From a bacterium HR30 (GTDB lineage Bacteria > Desulfobacterota > Binatia > HRBIN30), in contig BEIG01000028.1 in NCBI GenBank assembly GCA_002898795.1, forward strand, positions 1 through 33,302: 33,302 nucleotides of DNA, in the 5' to 3' direction. The translations under genes were made by a program, and so were the position numbers. Under the pieces are notes generated by a model that was not told where the DNA came from, made no database searches, and was given only the letters and a program-made list of their open reading frames with translations. This document shows, one piece after another, positions 7,914 to 19,400 of the stretch; position 1 is the stretch's first letter; every line of letters begins with the position of its first letter.

Positions 7914-8354
7914 TTATGCGGGCCCACCGATCTTGCAGTCGCCTTCGAGTACCGCACCAGCTTGCACCACCAAGTCCTTGCTCTGGATGGAACCAAAAAG
8001 CCGCCCGCTGGCACCGATTTCCGCCCGGCCCTCCACCAACACCTCGCCGCGCACTTCTCCCAGCACGAGCAGTTGCCGTGCACGCACGGCGCCATCCACC
8101 TTGCCCTCCTCGCCAATCACGAGCAAATCGCTCGCGCGCACTTCTCCGTTCAGCACGCCGTCGATCCGGGTGGGCGCGTTGAAGCTGAGTTTGCCCGTTA
8201 CGGTGGTCTCTCGCCCCAAAAGCTGCCGTACCGCGGGTTGGTGACCGACCGGAGTCGCGGGCATCTCGGGTGCCCGCGCAGGGGCTGGCTCCGCCCGACT
8301 GGAAACACCTTGCTGCACTTTTGCCTCGTCGTTGTCGCGGTTCCAAAACGCCAC
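7914..8354 (-). CDS. Bactofilin (polymer-forming cytoskeletal protein)
   Basis: Bactofilins polymerise without nucleotide into filaments or patches that position cell-wall or appendage machinery. The protein is 146 aa with a disordered Ala/Pro/Arg-rich head (about 1-45). A right-handed beta-helix core of short repeats follows (TVTGKLSFNAPTRIDGVLNG, then EVRASDLLVIGEEGKVDGAV, then GEVRGEVLVEGRAEIGASGR), the normal bactofilin layout. The start is set at the GTG at 8354 (VAFWNRDND), which has AGGGA 6 nt upstream. The frame remains open for 34 more codons, but that part is translated dispersed-repeat sequence. It is the first gene of the minus-strand bactofilin-hydrolase-DUF3467 group. Confidence 0.9.
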   Translation of the reverse strand: MAFWNRDNDEAKVQQGVSSRAEPAPARAPEMPATPVGHQPAVRQLLGRETTVTGKLSFNAPTRIDGVLNGEVRASDLLVIGEEGKVDGAVRARQLLVLGEVRGEVLVEGRAEIGASGRLFGSIQSKDLVVQAGAVLEGDCKIGGPA

Positions 8355-8427
8355 GCTCGTTCCCTCTGCAGTGCCTCTTACCCGCTCCCGAGAGCGCGTG
8401 CAAACCGACCCTGGAATGCCAGCACCC

Positions 8428-8452
8428 CCGGGAGCGCGGGCGTCCCGTCCGG
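8428..8452. repeat. Dispersed GGGAGCGC-GGGCGTC palindromic repeat copy
   Basis: The stretch CCGGGAGCGCGGGCGTCCCG resembles the repeat at 30502-30530 (GGGAGCGCAGGCGTCTCGCC). It is a weaker, partly decayed palindrome. It lies just upstream of the bactofilin start and directly abuts the tandem array that begins at 8453. Confidence 0.5.
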
Positions 8453-9264
8453 ACATCGCCTCAACACATGTGTGCCTACGACGCGTTGGTGGCGTTTCAG
8501 CCGGGTTGGCGACGCACGTGGTGGTGGAGGCAAGGGCGCATTGCCATGCGCCCCTACTCCAAAACGCGCACCGTGGTAGGGGCGCACGGCAGTGCGCCCG
8601 CGGTTTCGATCAGCACCAGTGCGCCCCGTAGACGCAATCGAGCCCAGCGGCGTTACCGCGTGCCCCGGAGAAGTGAAGGTGGGGGTGTGGAGTGCGAAAG
8701 CCATGCTTTCGCGGGCATCGCGTCAGCGATGCCACCGCGACACCCTTCCGGGACCGCACACGTCCCCGTCCGCACATCGCCTCAACACATGTGTGCCTAC
8801 GACGCGTCGGTGGCGTTCCAGCCGGGTTGGCAACGCACGTGGTGGTGGAGGCAAGGGCGCATTGCCATGCGCCCCTACTCCAAAACGCGCACCGTGGTAG
8901 GGGCGCACGGCAGTGCGCCCGCGGTTTCAATCAGCACCAATGTGCCCCGTAGACGCGATCGAGCCCAGCGGCGTTACCGCGTGCCCCGGGAAGTGAAGGT
9001 GGGAGTGTGGAGTGCGAAAGCCATGCTTTCGCGGGCATCGCGTCAGCGATGCCACAGCGACACCCTTCCGGGACCGCACACGTCCCCGTCCGCACATCGC
9101 CCCAACACATGTGTGCCTACGACGCGTCGGTGGCGTTCCAGCCGGGTTGGCAACGCACGTGGTGGTGGAGGCAAGGGCGCACTGCCGTGCGCCCCTACAG
9201 GGTGGCGCCTGGGTGCGCGAGGAGGTCGACCACCCTCCAGGGACCGCACACGTCCCCGTCCGCA
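8453..9264. repeat. Tandem array of a ~321-bp unit with four hairpins per unit
   Basis: Unit 1 is 8453-8773, unit 2 is 8774-9093, and unit 3 starts at 9094 and is interrupted after about 9197. Its last ~25 bp (GACCGCACACGTCCCCGTCC) reappear at 9241-9264. Units 1 and 2 are nearly identical. Each full unit holds four palindromes with 8-bp arms: GGGCGCAT/ATGCGCCC (8534-8553, 8855-8874), GGGCGCAC/GTGCGCCC (8580-8599, 8901-8920), GCGAAAGC/GCTTTCGC (8694-8712, 9014-9032) and GGCATCGC/GCGATGCC (8714-8733, 9034-9053). Loops are 3-4 nt. In unit 3 the first stem reads GGGCGCAC/GTGCGCCC (9175-9194). Open frames across the array are repeat artefacts. It fills the whole space between the bactofilin start and the dppF stop; no gene is supported here. 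Confidence 0.92.
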
Positions 9265-9267
9265 GGC

Positions 9268-10259
<992 letters not shown>

Positions 10260-10263
<4 letters not shown>

Positions 10264-11234
10264 TGCACAAATTCCTCGGCACGGATACAGGCAACGCGGT
10301 GCGACTCGCCACGCACCGCCGCCAGCAACGGATCCACCTCAGCGCAGCGCCCGATTGCGTAGCTGCACCGATCGCGAAAACGGCAGCCAGACGGTAGGGC
10401 CAACGGATTCGGCACCGTACCCGGAATCGCTTCCAGACGTCTCTGGCGCACACCGGGCCGCGGGATCGAGCGCAACAGCCCGCGCGTGTACGGATGCAAC
10501 GGCCGCCGAAAGAGTTCTTCCGTTGGCGCCTGCTCGACGATGCGGCCGGCATACATCACTGCGACACGGCGCGCTCGCTCGGCAACCACACCCAGGTCGT
10601 GGGTGACGAACAACACCGCCATGCCGAACCGCTCTTGCAAATGCCCGAGCAAATCCAGAATCTGCGCTTGGATCGTCACATCCAGAGCCGTGGTCGGCTC
10701 GTCGGCAATGAGCAGTCGTGGGCGACACACGAGCGCCATGGCAATCATCACCCGCTGGCGCATTCCGCCGCTCAACTGGTGCGGGTACGCATCCACGCGC
10801 CGCTCCGGCTCGGGGATTTCCACCAACCGCAGCATCTCGATGGCTTGCGCTCGCGCTTCTTTGCGACTCGCACCACGATGCACCTCCAGCACCTCGCCAA
10901 TTTGGTAGCCCACCGTCAGCACGGGGTTCAGCGCCGTCATCGGCTCCTGGAAAATCATGGCAATCTGCTCCCCGCGAAGGCTGCGCATCGCTTCTTCGTC
11001 CAACGCCAGCAGGTTGCGCCCGGCGAAGGTAATTTCCCCGCCCACGATCCGCCCGTTGCCATCGAGCAAGCGCAAGATGCTCAGCGCCGTGACGGTTTTT
11101 CCGCAGCCCGATTCGCCCACGAGTCCAAAGGTCTCCCCTTCGTCGATGGTCAAGCTCACCCCATCGACGGCTCGCACTTCACCGCGGGGCGTGAAGAAAC
11201 TCACCCGCAAATCGCGCACTTCGAGCAACGGCAC
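10260..11234 (-). CDS. dppD: Dipeptide/oligopeptide ABC transporter ATP-binding subunit (DppD/OppD)
   Basis: Partner ATPase of DppF, 324 aa. It shows Walker A GESGCGKT (about residue 40), Q-loop [12 protein letters not shown], signature [15 protein letters not shown], Walker [13 protein letters not shown] and [11 protein letters not shown], then the C-terminal [15 protein letters not shown] motif. It starts at a GTG ([13 protein letters not shown]) with a purine-rich GAGAG upstream. It begins 64 nt after the recD stop on the same strand, so it may be read from the rec operon; no terminator is evident in the gap. dppD and dppF form an isolated ATPase pair here. The exact peptide substrate class is not resolvable. 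Confidence 0.93.
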
Positions 11235-11298
11235 GCCGGCTCTCTAGCAACGCCGCTAAAGCCGGGGAAGCGAAGCGCAGTTCTTCTCCCGATGTGCT

Positions 11299-13164
11299 CT
11301 AACCCCACAGTGCATCGCGAAGGCCCGAAGAGCGTTGGATCCGTTGGTTCACGGCCTGCTCGAACGTAGCCTGGTCGGCATGCACTCGAACCGAGCTCTT
11401 GGCACGGGTTACCGCCGTGTAAAGCAGCTCCCGTGTCAGCAACGGAGATCCTAGCCGAGGCAGAATCACTTCGACGACATCGAACTCGCTTCCCTGACTT
11501 TTGTGAATGGTCATGGCAAAGGCGGTCTCGTGCTCGGGTAGGCGTCCGGGCGCAAGCTCGCGCACTTCGCCTAGGCGCGAGCCTGGAAACACCACCCTCG
11601 GTGCTTGCTTGCCCTGGGCCATGACGATGCCAAGGTCGCCATTGAACAGTCGAACCCAGTAGTTGTTTTCCGTTACCAACACCGGCCGGGCGTCGTACCA
11701 ACGCTCTCGCGTGTTTTGCAGCAAGCCAGCTCCTTCGAGTTCCCACTCGATGGCCTGGTTCAAGAAAGACACGCCCACCGGTCCGCTGCGGTTCGCGCAG
11801 AGCACCCGAAACTTGCCAAACTCGCGCAATCGCGCCTGCGCATCGCTCTCCCGAATATACGAGGCGAATTGCTCGCGGCACGACTGTCTCAGCTCCGCAC
11901 TGAGCTGCCGCGGCCATAGCGGCGCGGCTGCACGGACGGAGCCATCGTTACTGTGCAGTGCCTGCCATGCCGCCGAAGCATCGCCGCGGCAAATGGCATC
12001 AGCGAGGCGCCCAATCCCGCTGTAAGCACCGTAACGAAAGTTCCGCCGCAAGCGCACGATGCAGTCCCACAAGCCACTGCTCGCGGGAGCATCGCCCGGA
12101 ACAGCAACGGAACCGCCGGTTTCGCGCTCGAGCCACTCCCACTGCGCACGGGAAAACGTGCTGTGCGCGCCAAGGTTGCAAATGTCGCCGAGCACGGAGC
12201 CCGCTTCTACCGAGGCCAACTGGTTTTCGTCGCCTACCAGCACCAACCGCGCGTGGGCGGGTAAAGCGGCAAGGAGGTGAGCCACCAAACTGAGGTCGAT
12301 CATCGACGATTCGTCGACCACCACCACATCCACGGCCAGAGGGTTGTCGGCGTTGTGATAAAAACGAACCGAAGATTCGCCAACCACGCCGAGGCAACGA
12401 TGAATCGTCTTGGCCTCGGTCGGAATGGCCTCGGCAGCCTCGGCAATCGACGTCAAGGCGCGTGCCTGAGCAAGGGCGCGGATTTTTTCCTTGTTTGCCT
12501 GCAACGACTCGCTCAAGCGTTGCGCTGCTTTGCCCGTGGGGGCCAACAACTCCACTCGGGGGCGGCGTTGCCCGCGCTCTTGCGCTTGGGCAAACAGGAG
12601 TGCCAGCACGTTGGCGACCGAGTACGTTTTCCCGGTTCCTGGCCCACCGGTGATCACGCAAAGCTTCCGGCGCAAAGCGACCAGCGCCGCCACTTGCTGC
12701 CAGTTGGGCTCGCGAGGCTCGCCTCCGGGTTCGGTAAACAGTTCCCGCACGAGCTGACGGACAACCGGCGAAAGCGGGCGGTCGTCGCAAGCGAGGGCAC
12801 GCTCCTTCAACGACGCCGCCACTTGGCGTTCATACTCCCAGTAGCGACGGAGGTAGAGCCGGCCTGACGCATCGAGGACCAACGGCGTGTCTCCGTCCCC
12901 CGAACCGACCAAACGACTGCCCCGCAACGCGGCAAGCCAATCGCGAGGGTCCCAATCCGGCGCTTGCCCTTCGAGCGCATCCTCCGCCGTTGCCAGGGCT
13001 GGTGGCCGCCACAAGTCTAAGCACACGTGGCCGCTTCGTACCGCCGCCGACAAGAGGGCCGTGGCTTGTTGTACTTCGGGAGTCGTGTCGCCACTCAATT
13101 CCGCCAACGCCCGTGCCAACTGCCGATCGAGAACTTCGCCGGAATCCACGAAGTTACCGTTCAT
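11299..13164 (-). CDS. recD: RecD, exodeoxyribonuclease V alpha subunit (5'-3' helicase)
   Basis: Helicase subunit of the RecBCD double-strand-break repair complex, 621 aa. The N-terminal domain (about 1-160) is followed by Walker A GGPGTGKT (173-180), motif II VVVDESSMIDLS and DENQLASVEAGSVLGD. Near the end are FAMTIHKSQGSEFDVVEVIL and the last SF1 motif, LLYTAVTRAK. The ATG at 13164 overlaps the recB stop by 11 nt. Gene order recC-recB-recD is compact, without the ptrA gene found between recC and recB in enterobacteria. The subunit is close to the usual ~600-residue length and appears intact. Confidence 0.95.
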   Translation of the reverse strand: MNGNFVDSGEVLDRQLARALAELSGDTTPEVQQATALLSAAVRSGHVCLDLWRPPALATAEDALEGQAPDWDPRDWLAALRGSRLVGSGDGDTPLVLDASGRLYLRRYWEYERQVAASLKERALACDDRPLSPVVRQLVRELFTEPGGEPREPNWQQVAALVALRRKLCVITGGPGTGKTYSVANVLALLFAQAQERGQRRPRVELLAPTGKAAQRLSESLQANKEKIRALAQARALTSIAEAAEAIPTEAKTIHRCLGVVGESSVRFYHNADNPLAVDVVVVDESSMIDLSLVAHLLAALPAHARLVLVGDENQLASVEAGSVLGDICNLGAHSTFSRAQWEWLERETGGSVAVPGDAPASSGLWDCIVRLRRNFRYGAYSGIGRLADAICRGDASAAWQALHSNDGSVRAAAPLWPRQLSAELRQSCREQFASYIRESDAQARLREFGKFRVLCANRSGPVGVSFLNQAIEWELEGAGLLQNTRERWYDARPVLVTENNYWVRLFNGDLGIVMAQGKQAPRVVFPGSRLGEVRELAPGRLPEHETAFAMTIHKSQGSEFDVVEVILPRLGSPLLTRELLYTAVTRAKSSVRVHADQATFEQAVNQRIQRSSGLRDALWG

Positions 13165-16100
13165 CTGCCCGCCTCTTCCCGGTCAACAGTTCCGCCAGTG
13201 TTTCTACCAGTTCGGCTGGCGGCCGGTCGAAATACACCCCAGTGCCCGCGGGATTGCTCGGCGACATTCCGCGCAAGAAAAGGTAGAACACTCCGCCAAA
13301 GTGCGTTTCGTAGTCGTAACCCACGAGCGTCGCTTGCAAGAACCGATGCACCGCAACGGTGTACAAATGGTACTGAAGCAAATAATGATGCGCGGCCATC
13401 GGCACTTCGAGCCGGCTGCTCGCGTAGTCCTCAGCACGAGGACCAAGATCGTTGGACTTGTAGTCCACCACGTACCAACGGCCTCGGTGCTCGAAAACCA
13501 AATCAATGTAGCCTTTCAAAAAGCCGCGCCACCGCGCGAACGGCAAACGGGCAATTTCCTCTGCGTAGCGACGCACCAGCAGCGACTGCCCATGAGCGGC
13601 GAACACATCGGCTAGGTCCTGCGCCACGATACCTCTCCGACCCGAAGCATCGGCTGGCAGGAAGAAATCCAGCTCGTTGAGCCGGCGTTCGAGCGGGATG
13701 TCGCGCAGACGAAGGTCTGCCGTAAGCGGCGTATCCACGATCGCTTGCAGCCCGTGCGCCAGTTCTTCCGGAGAGAGCGCCACCTGTGCAGCCTCGAGAG
13801 CTTCTGCCAAAAGGCGCCGTTGATCCACCATCGGGCAGGTGAAATCCAGCTTTTCCAACAACGCATGCAGCCACTCCCCGGTACGGGCGCCAGGCTGGAG
13901 GCGGTGCAACCACGCGGTTTCGTCGCCCGCAGCTAACTCCCTTTCCACGGGCCGCTGCCCGATACCATCGTGGTCGTAACCTTCGCGACTAGGGGCGGAA
14001 AACTCGGCGCCACCGTGCGCTAGCGTAGAGAAACTGGCCACCTGCCAGCGGACTTCGTCGAAGCGACGGCGAGGCTGGCGGAAACCGAGTTCGAGGGTGG
14101 CCGAACTTCGGTGAGGTTCGGCCATACGGTGGCGACCGGTGCTGGCCGAGCGCACCCAAATATAGCCGTGGGCGTCGCGAGCCAGAGCTTCGAGGTCCGC
14201 CTTCACCGACTCTTCGTTCAGTTTTGCGCCACGGGTGCGACCAGGAGGACGGCTCAACCACGGAAGCTCCAGTGCTGGGTGCAACAGTCCGGCCAGGGGC
14301 GACTCGTGGGCGCTGGTGAATGCTCCCCAGTAAACGACGCAACGGTAGCGCGCGCGGGTAAGGGCTACGTACAGAAGGCGCCTTGCTTCGGCCCGGGATT
14401 CCACCGTGGCTCGCCGGAGCGACTCCGCGGCCGGCGGCGAACGCAAGTCGGCGACCAAGTCGCCGGTGTCGGGCTCGTGCATCAAGATGAAGCGATGGGT
14501 GTTTGGACTCGGGTTGTCCCACAGGAACGGGCAAAACACGATCGGATATTGCAATCCCTTGCTTTTGTGGATGGTAACGATCTTCACCGCTTGCTCGTCG
14601 CTTTCCAGGCGAAGTTGTTGCGCCTCGCCGAGACCACGGTCCGACAAGCGCAGCGATGGTTCCCGGCGCATCGCTGCGAGCCACTGGAACAGTTCTTCCG
14701 GAGGCAGCCGTTTTTCCGTTGCCGCTTGGTGCAGCAACTCCGCTAGGTGGCGCAAGTTGGTCACGCAGCGTTCGCCATCGATGCGCAGCAGCAAGCGTTG
14801 GATCACTTCCAGCTCGTCGAATACCTGCTGCAACGCTTGGAGCACGCCGCCCCGCCGCCACGATTCGCCCCACTGGAAAAATCGCTGGGCCCACTCGTCG
14901 GATTGGCGATCGTTCTCGTCGAGCGCAGCAATTTCCGCTGCGGTGCGGCCCAGTGTCGAGGTCGCCAGTGCCGCCCTCACCTTGCCCGTGCTCGTTGGCT
15001 GCAGCAGCGCTGCCAAGATCAGTTCGAGCTCGGCGGCCTCCGGGGTATCGAACACGCTCGATTCGCTTTCCAGTGCCGAGGGAATGCCTGCCTTTCGCAG
15101 CACCTGCTGAAGCATGGCCGCTTGCCGGTTCGTGCGGCACAACACGGCAACGCTGGAGTAGGTGACCCGCTCGCCGCCAAATTCGGCGCCACTGGCCACA
15201 AGGGCATGAATGTCGACCGCGACGTGCTGCGGTACGTGCTTCTCCGCCCATTGCTTCGTTGGCGACTGCTTGGGCGCAGCGGGCACGAACACAATTTCGA
15301 GCCCCGCGCCAGCAACCTCGTCCAGAGCTGGCTCTGCCGGATAAAATTCAATGCCGTCGATCAAGAACGGATGAGGCTGGCGGGAGAACAGCACGTTCAC
15401 CGCCCTGACCAACCCGGCTGCTGAACGGTGATTGCGGACCAGGGTGTAAAATCGAGTCGCATCCCGCTTCGCGCGCAGGTAGGCGAACACATCGGCCCCC
15501 CGAAATGCGTAAATGGCCTGCTTCGGGTCCCCAATAAGAAACAAGGAGCAGTCGTTTTCGCCTCCGTAAATGCGGTGGAAAATCTCGTACTGGACCGGGT
15601 CCGTGTCCTGGAACTCGTCGATCAGTGCGGCAGGAAACTGGCGGCGGATAAACGCTGCCAACTCCTCTCCTCGAGGTGCGCGCAACGCATCGCGCAGCTC
15701 TTGCAGGAGGTCGTCGAAAGTCCGCACACCGCGCTGCTGACGCTCGCGGCGAAGCCACTGCTCGACGTGTTCCAACCCCCGTTGCAAGAATTCGCGCCAT
15801 GCTTCTTCCTTCGGTGTCGCCCCGAGCGGCCACAACACTTGCAAGTCTGGGCAGCGCCGTTGCCAGCGTGCGAGCTCGAGCAAGGCCTCACGCGCCTCGG
15901 GCTCGAGTAAGCCGGGAATAGGGTCGCCGTCCTTTTTCGTGCGCGGGGCGAGGAAGGGCGCATCCTCGGGGGCGCGTTCGATGGCATCGAGCCAATAGCC
16001 GGTAACCGCCGCTTCGATGGAGCGTTCGCTGTCGGGCGAGAGTTCGGCAGTGAAAACCCGACCTCCCTCGAATGCGTACTGCTGCAACACCCGCTGGCAA

Positions 16101-16480
16101 AAGCTGTGGATCGTGTGGATCGGGGCTAGGTCGAAGTCGTAAAGAGCAGCGCGAAGCCGGGTGCGGTCGCGCTCCGCTGCGCCAGCTTTCAGCCGGCTGC
16201 TTGCCAGAGCGGTCACCTCGGCATCGTTGACGCACTTGCCTTCCATTGCCTCGAGCAGCAGCGCTACACGGCTACGCAAACGCTCGCGCAGTTCCGCGGT
16301 GGCGGCATTGGTAAAGGTAACGACCAGCACTTGTTCCACCCGCAGCTCCCGTTCGAGCAACAAGCGCAAGTAGAGGGTGGTGATCGTGTATGTTTTGCCG
16401 GTGCCGGCGCTTGCTTCGATCAGCGAGCAGCCATGCAGCGGCACTTCCAGGGGCTCGAGCAACGGTGGGCGCTGGCTCAT
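13154..16480 (-). CDS. recB: RecB, exodeoxyribonuclease V beta subunit (3'-5' helicase and nuclease)
   Basis: Motor and nuclease subunit of RecBCD, 1108 aa from the ATG at 16480, which overlaps the recC stop in an ATGA. The frame is open 70 codons further upstream, but that part is antisense to the recC end and was excluded. SF1 helicase motifs: IEASAGTGKT (21-30), ALIDEFQDTDPVQYEIFH, IGDPKQAIYAFRGAD, VKIVTIHKSKGLQYPIVFCP and LLYVALTRAR. The C-terminal RecB-family nuclease is intact: GYIDLVFEHRGRWYVVDYKS from residue 990, with metal-binding Asp993 and Asp1006 and catalytic Lys1008, followed by the QYHLYTVAVHRFL helix. Chi recognition would also need RecC, encoded just upstream. Confidence 0.96.
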   Translation of the reverse strand: MSQRPPLLEPLEVPLHGCSLIEASAGTGKTYTITTLYLRLLLERELRVEQVLVVTFTNAATAELRERLRSRVALLLEAMEGKCVNDAEVTALASSRLKAGAAERDRTRLRAALYDFDLAPIHTIHSFCQRVLQQYAFEGGRVFTAELSPDSERSIEAAVTGYWLDAIERAPEDAPFLAPRTKKDGDPIPGLLEPEAREALLELARWQRRCPDLQVLWPLGATPKEEAWREFLQRGLEHVEQWLRRERQQRGVRTFDDLLQELRDALRAPRGEELAAFIRRQFPAALIDEFQDTDPVQYEIFHRIYGGENDCSLFLIGDPKQAIYAFRGADVFAYLRAKRDATRFYTLVRNHRSAAGLVRAVNVLFSRQPHPFLIDGIEFYPAEPALDEVAGAGLEIVFVPAAPKQSPTKQWAEKHVPQHVAVDIHALVASGAEFGGERVTYSSVAVLCRTNRQAAMLQQVLRKAGIPSALESESSVFDTPEAAELELILAALLQPTSTGKVRAALATSTLGRTAAEIAALDENDRQSDEWAQRFFQWGESWRRGGVLQALQQVFDELEVIQRLLLRIDGERCVTNLRHLAELLHQAATEKRLPPEELFQWLAAMRREPSLRLSDRGLGEAQQLRLESDEQAVKIVTIHKSKGLQYPIVFCPFLWDNPSPNTHRFILMHEPDTGDLVADLRSPPAAESLRRATVESRAEARRLLYVALTRARYRCVVYWGAFTSAHESPLAGLLHPALELPWLSRPPGRTRGAKLNEESVKADLEALARDAHGYIWVRSASTGRHRMAEPHRSSATLELGFRQPRRRFDEVRWQVASFSTLAHGGAEFSAPSREGYDHDGIGQRPVERELAAGDETAWLHRLQPGARTGEWLHALLEKLDFTCPMVDQRRLLAEALEAAQVALSPEELAHGLQAIVDTPLTADLRLRDIPLERRLNELDFFLPADASGRRGIVAQDLADVFAAHGQSLLVRRYAEEIARLPFARWRGFLKGYIDLVFEHRGRWYVVDYKSNDLGPRAEDYASSRLEVPMAAHHYLLQYHLYTVAVHRFLQATLVGYDYETHFGGVFYLFLRGMSPSNPAGTGVYFDRPPAELVETLAELLTGKRRADER

Positions 16481-19400
16481 GAGTCGAAACGCCCCTCCTG
16501 GGCTGGGTTTGCTTGCTCCTGTGCCTGGCACACGTAGCGCTCCATGATTCGGAGCACTCGCTCCGCCAGCACGGAAAACGATGGAATCGTTGCGGGCAGG
16601 TCTGCTTCCAAATCGCTCAAGCTCGGGCTCATCGACCGGTAAAGGAGCAGGTACGCCAGTTTGTGACGCTCCGGCACATTTTGCTGCCAATCCCCTTGCA
16701 GTGCCTGCTCGGCCCGACTTCGTGCCTCCGCCTCTGGTTTGCCCTGGGCAACGCGCTCGAGGAATTCCGCAGCGGGCCGGGCAACAAGGGGCAGCGGGTA
16801 ACGAAGCCCAAGCTCATACAGGGCGACAAGGTCTGAGAGAAGTTCCATCGCCTCGGCGCAGGGCGTAAACTCGAGAAGCTGCGGTTCGTCCCTCTGGCTA
16901 CGCCCAATCAGGAAGGTCGTTCCGGGCAATTGCCGGTCGCCCCGGGAACGTGCGGCGCACAAGGCCAGGTGACTGACCCAGGCGCGCATCATCACGTTGG
17001 CGTGGAGGCGCGAGAACGTCCAAATCACCTGCCCCTTAGGCCAAACGCGTCGCAAGCTGCCGCTCACGCTCCACTCTCCAATCGGCAAATCCAAGTCTAC
17101 GGGTGGAAGCCGTTGCTCTCGGGCAAAGGGAGACACGAGCGCCCACAGCGACTCTGCCATCGTACACACTCGCTCCCAAAGTACCCGACCCAGCCGCCCC
17201 GGCGGCAAGGAACCCATGGCCCGCAGCACATCGTACGTCCCTTCCGGCGCCACACCTTTCGCGCGCAGCTCCAGAAATTGCGTGCCCGCCTTCCACGTAG
17301 CGAGGGCATCCATGTCCAGTGGCAGTTCGTCCTCCGGGCCTTCGCTTTCCGCACCGAGGTACACACCAAGTCGCTGCTGCAAAAAAGCAAGCGGGGCATG
17401 CTCCACCCACGAGGCCAGTTGTTCCACCGTCACGACGCGTTCTCGCGGTGGGGGCAAAAGGTCCACTACCGGCCGTGCTGGCGCGTGTCGCGGGCCGAAC
17501 AATTGCCGAGCGCCCGCGCACAGCGTTGCCGAGAAACTCACGAGTTCCGGCTGACCCGTGAAATACTGGGGACTGAACGGCTGCAAAGGATGCCGGACCC
17601 AAAGCAGTTCGCGCGCGCGGCTACCTGGTACCGGAGGCACAAAGGTACGATCCACAGCGTCGAACAACTCCTCCACGACGACCGCCGGCGGGCGCTCACT
17701 GTTGTTTCGGATGTCGCGGCCCGCGTACGTGACGAAGAAATGATCGCGGGCCGCAAGCAATGCTTGCAAAAACAAAAAGCGGTCTTCTTCACGGCGGTCG
17801 GGGTCGCCAAGCCGGCGTCGCTGCACCGCCTGGTTCATGGGCGACGCAGGCTCGGAGCGCGGAAAGCTTGCGTCGTGCAAGCCGATCAAGCAAACGACCC
17901 GCGCCGGAATGCACCGGGCCAGTCGCAAGGAACAAAAGTTGACCCCGCCGCGCAGGAAGCCAAAGGCGCTCGATCGTTCCTCGAGCGCGGCCAATAACCA
18001 CGGCATCACAGCCTCGAGCGGCACCTCCCCGTCAAAGCCGCCGTCGCTCGCCCCTTTGGCGAGAAGAGACAAGGCATCGCGGAGCTGGCGGTGCGCGTAG
18101 GCGTAAGCATCGGTCTCGGCGATGAAGTCCTGCCGTATCCGGTCTAAGAGCTTCGCCCATTCTTGCACGCGGTGAGTTCGTTGCAGAACGGGTCGCAAAG
18201 CGAACAATCGCTCGCAAAGTTCGGCGAGCTTTCCCGCAAATTGGGCCCCTTCGGCTTCGGCTTCGGGATACGGCGACACTCCAGCGAACAGCCGAGTCGG
18301 ATCCGGCGGCATCGCCACACCCAGAAGCAAGCGCCGCAGGGCAAAGGCCCAACTGTGCTCTTCGAAATTCGGGTAGCCAAAGTTTTGGCGGTGTCGTCCG
18401 TCGATGCCCCACCGCACCCCTACGTCGGCAAGCCACCTCCGAGCCATTTCCAAATCCAGCGAAGTGAACCCGAAGTGCTCGCGCACCGGTTCGCATCCCA
18501 ACAAACTCAAGAGTTCGCTCGCCGACACTCGGCCCTGGAGCAGCTCGATGATGGTGAAGAAGGCATCGATGGCTGGGTCGCTCGCGCGCAGGGCACGGTC
18601 GGCAACCGTGTAGGGGATGTGGTGCGGCGCTTCCCGGTCGCTGCCAAACACGGCATCGATGAGCGGGCCATACGTTTGCAAATCCGGGCAGAGGACCACG
18701 ATGTCTTCGGGCTGCAGGGTCGGATCCTCTTCCAACAAGCTGCGCAGTTGGTCGTGCAGTACTTCGAGCTCCCGCAGCGGGCTGTGGCAGGAGTGAACGC
18801 GAATAGAACGGTCCGTGGGGGAAAGAGCTAAGGCCGGCGCTTCCGGGCTCGGCCGGCTCCGCAAATGAAACACATCGGCCTGCAGCACCTGCAGCGCCGA
18901 CTGACCGGCAGGCGGTACGTAACACGCGACCTCTTCGTAATCCCAGGAGCTTTCCACCAAAGCCTGGAATTCTCGGCCGACGCGACCAAGCGAAGCGAGC
19001 AGCGGATTGCCCTCGTATGCTTGGAACTCGTCCTCGCTCCCTTCCAAAGCACCCCAATGCTCGAGCTGCTCTCGCCAATATTGGCGCCGCGAACGAATCT
19101 CCGCCCAGTATTCCGGCGAGGGACTGGGCACGAACAAGTGCACGTCGATCCGCCGAGCCAGCGCCGCGAAGAGGCTGACATACAACGGGGGCAGGTGGGT
19201 CACCCCGAATACCAGGGCCACAGGGGGCAGGTTCGCATTCTCTTGCGACTGCAACCGCTCCATCCATTGCCGGGCGCAAGCAGCAAAGTGCCGCTCACCG
19301 AGCCGGCGAACCACTGCGCGCCAGAGGATCGCTTGCCAATCATCGGGGGCGACATATCCCGCGGCCCACTGGTGGATCCACTCCGGCCGGTAAACCACAT

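Noticed and set aside
8355-8456. 34-codon N-terminal extension of the bactofilin
   Set aside because: It translates the dispersed repeat at 8428-8452; the GTG at 8354 has its own ribosome site.
8453-9264. CRISPR array
   Set aside because: The repeat unit is about 321 bp with near-identical content and no short repeat/unique spacer alternation, and no cas genes are nearby.
16481-16690. 70-codon N-terminal extension of RecB
   Set aside because: It lies within the recC 3' end in another frame; RecB normally starts at the MSQ...IEASAGTGKT region, and the ATGA overlap is the usual coupling.
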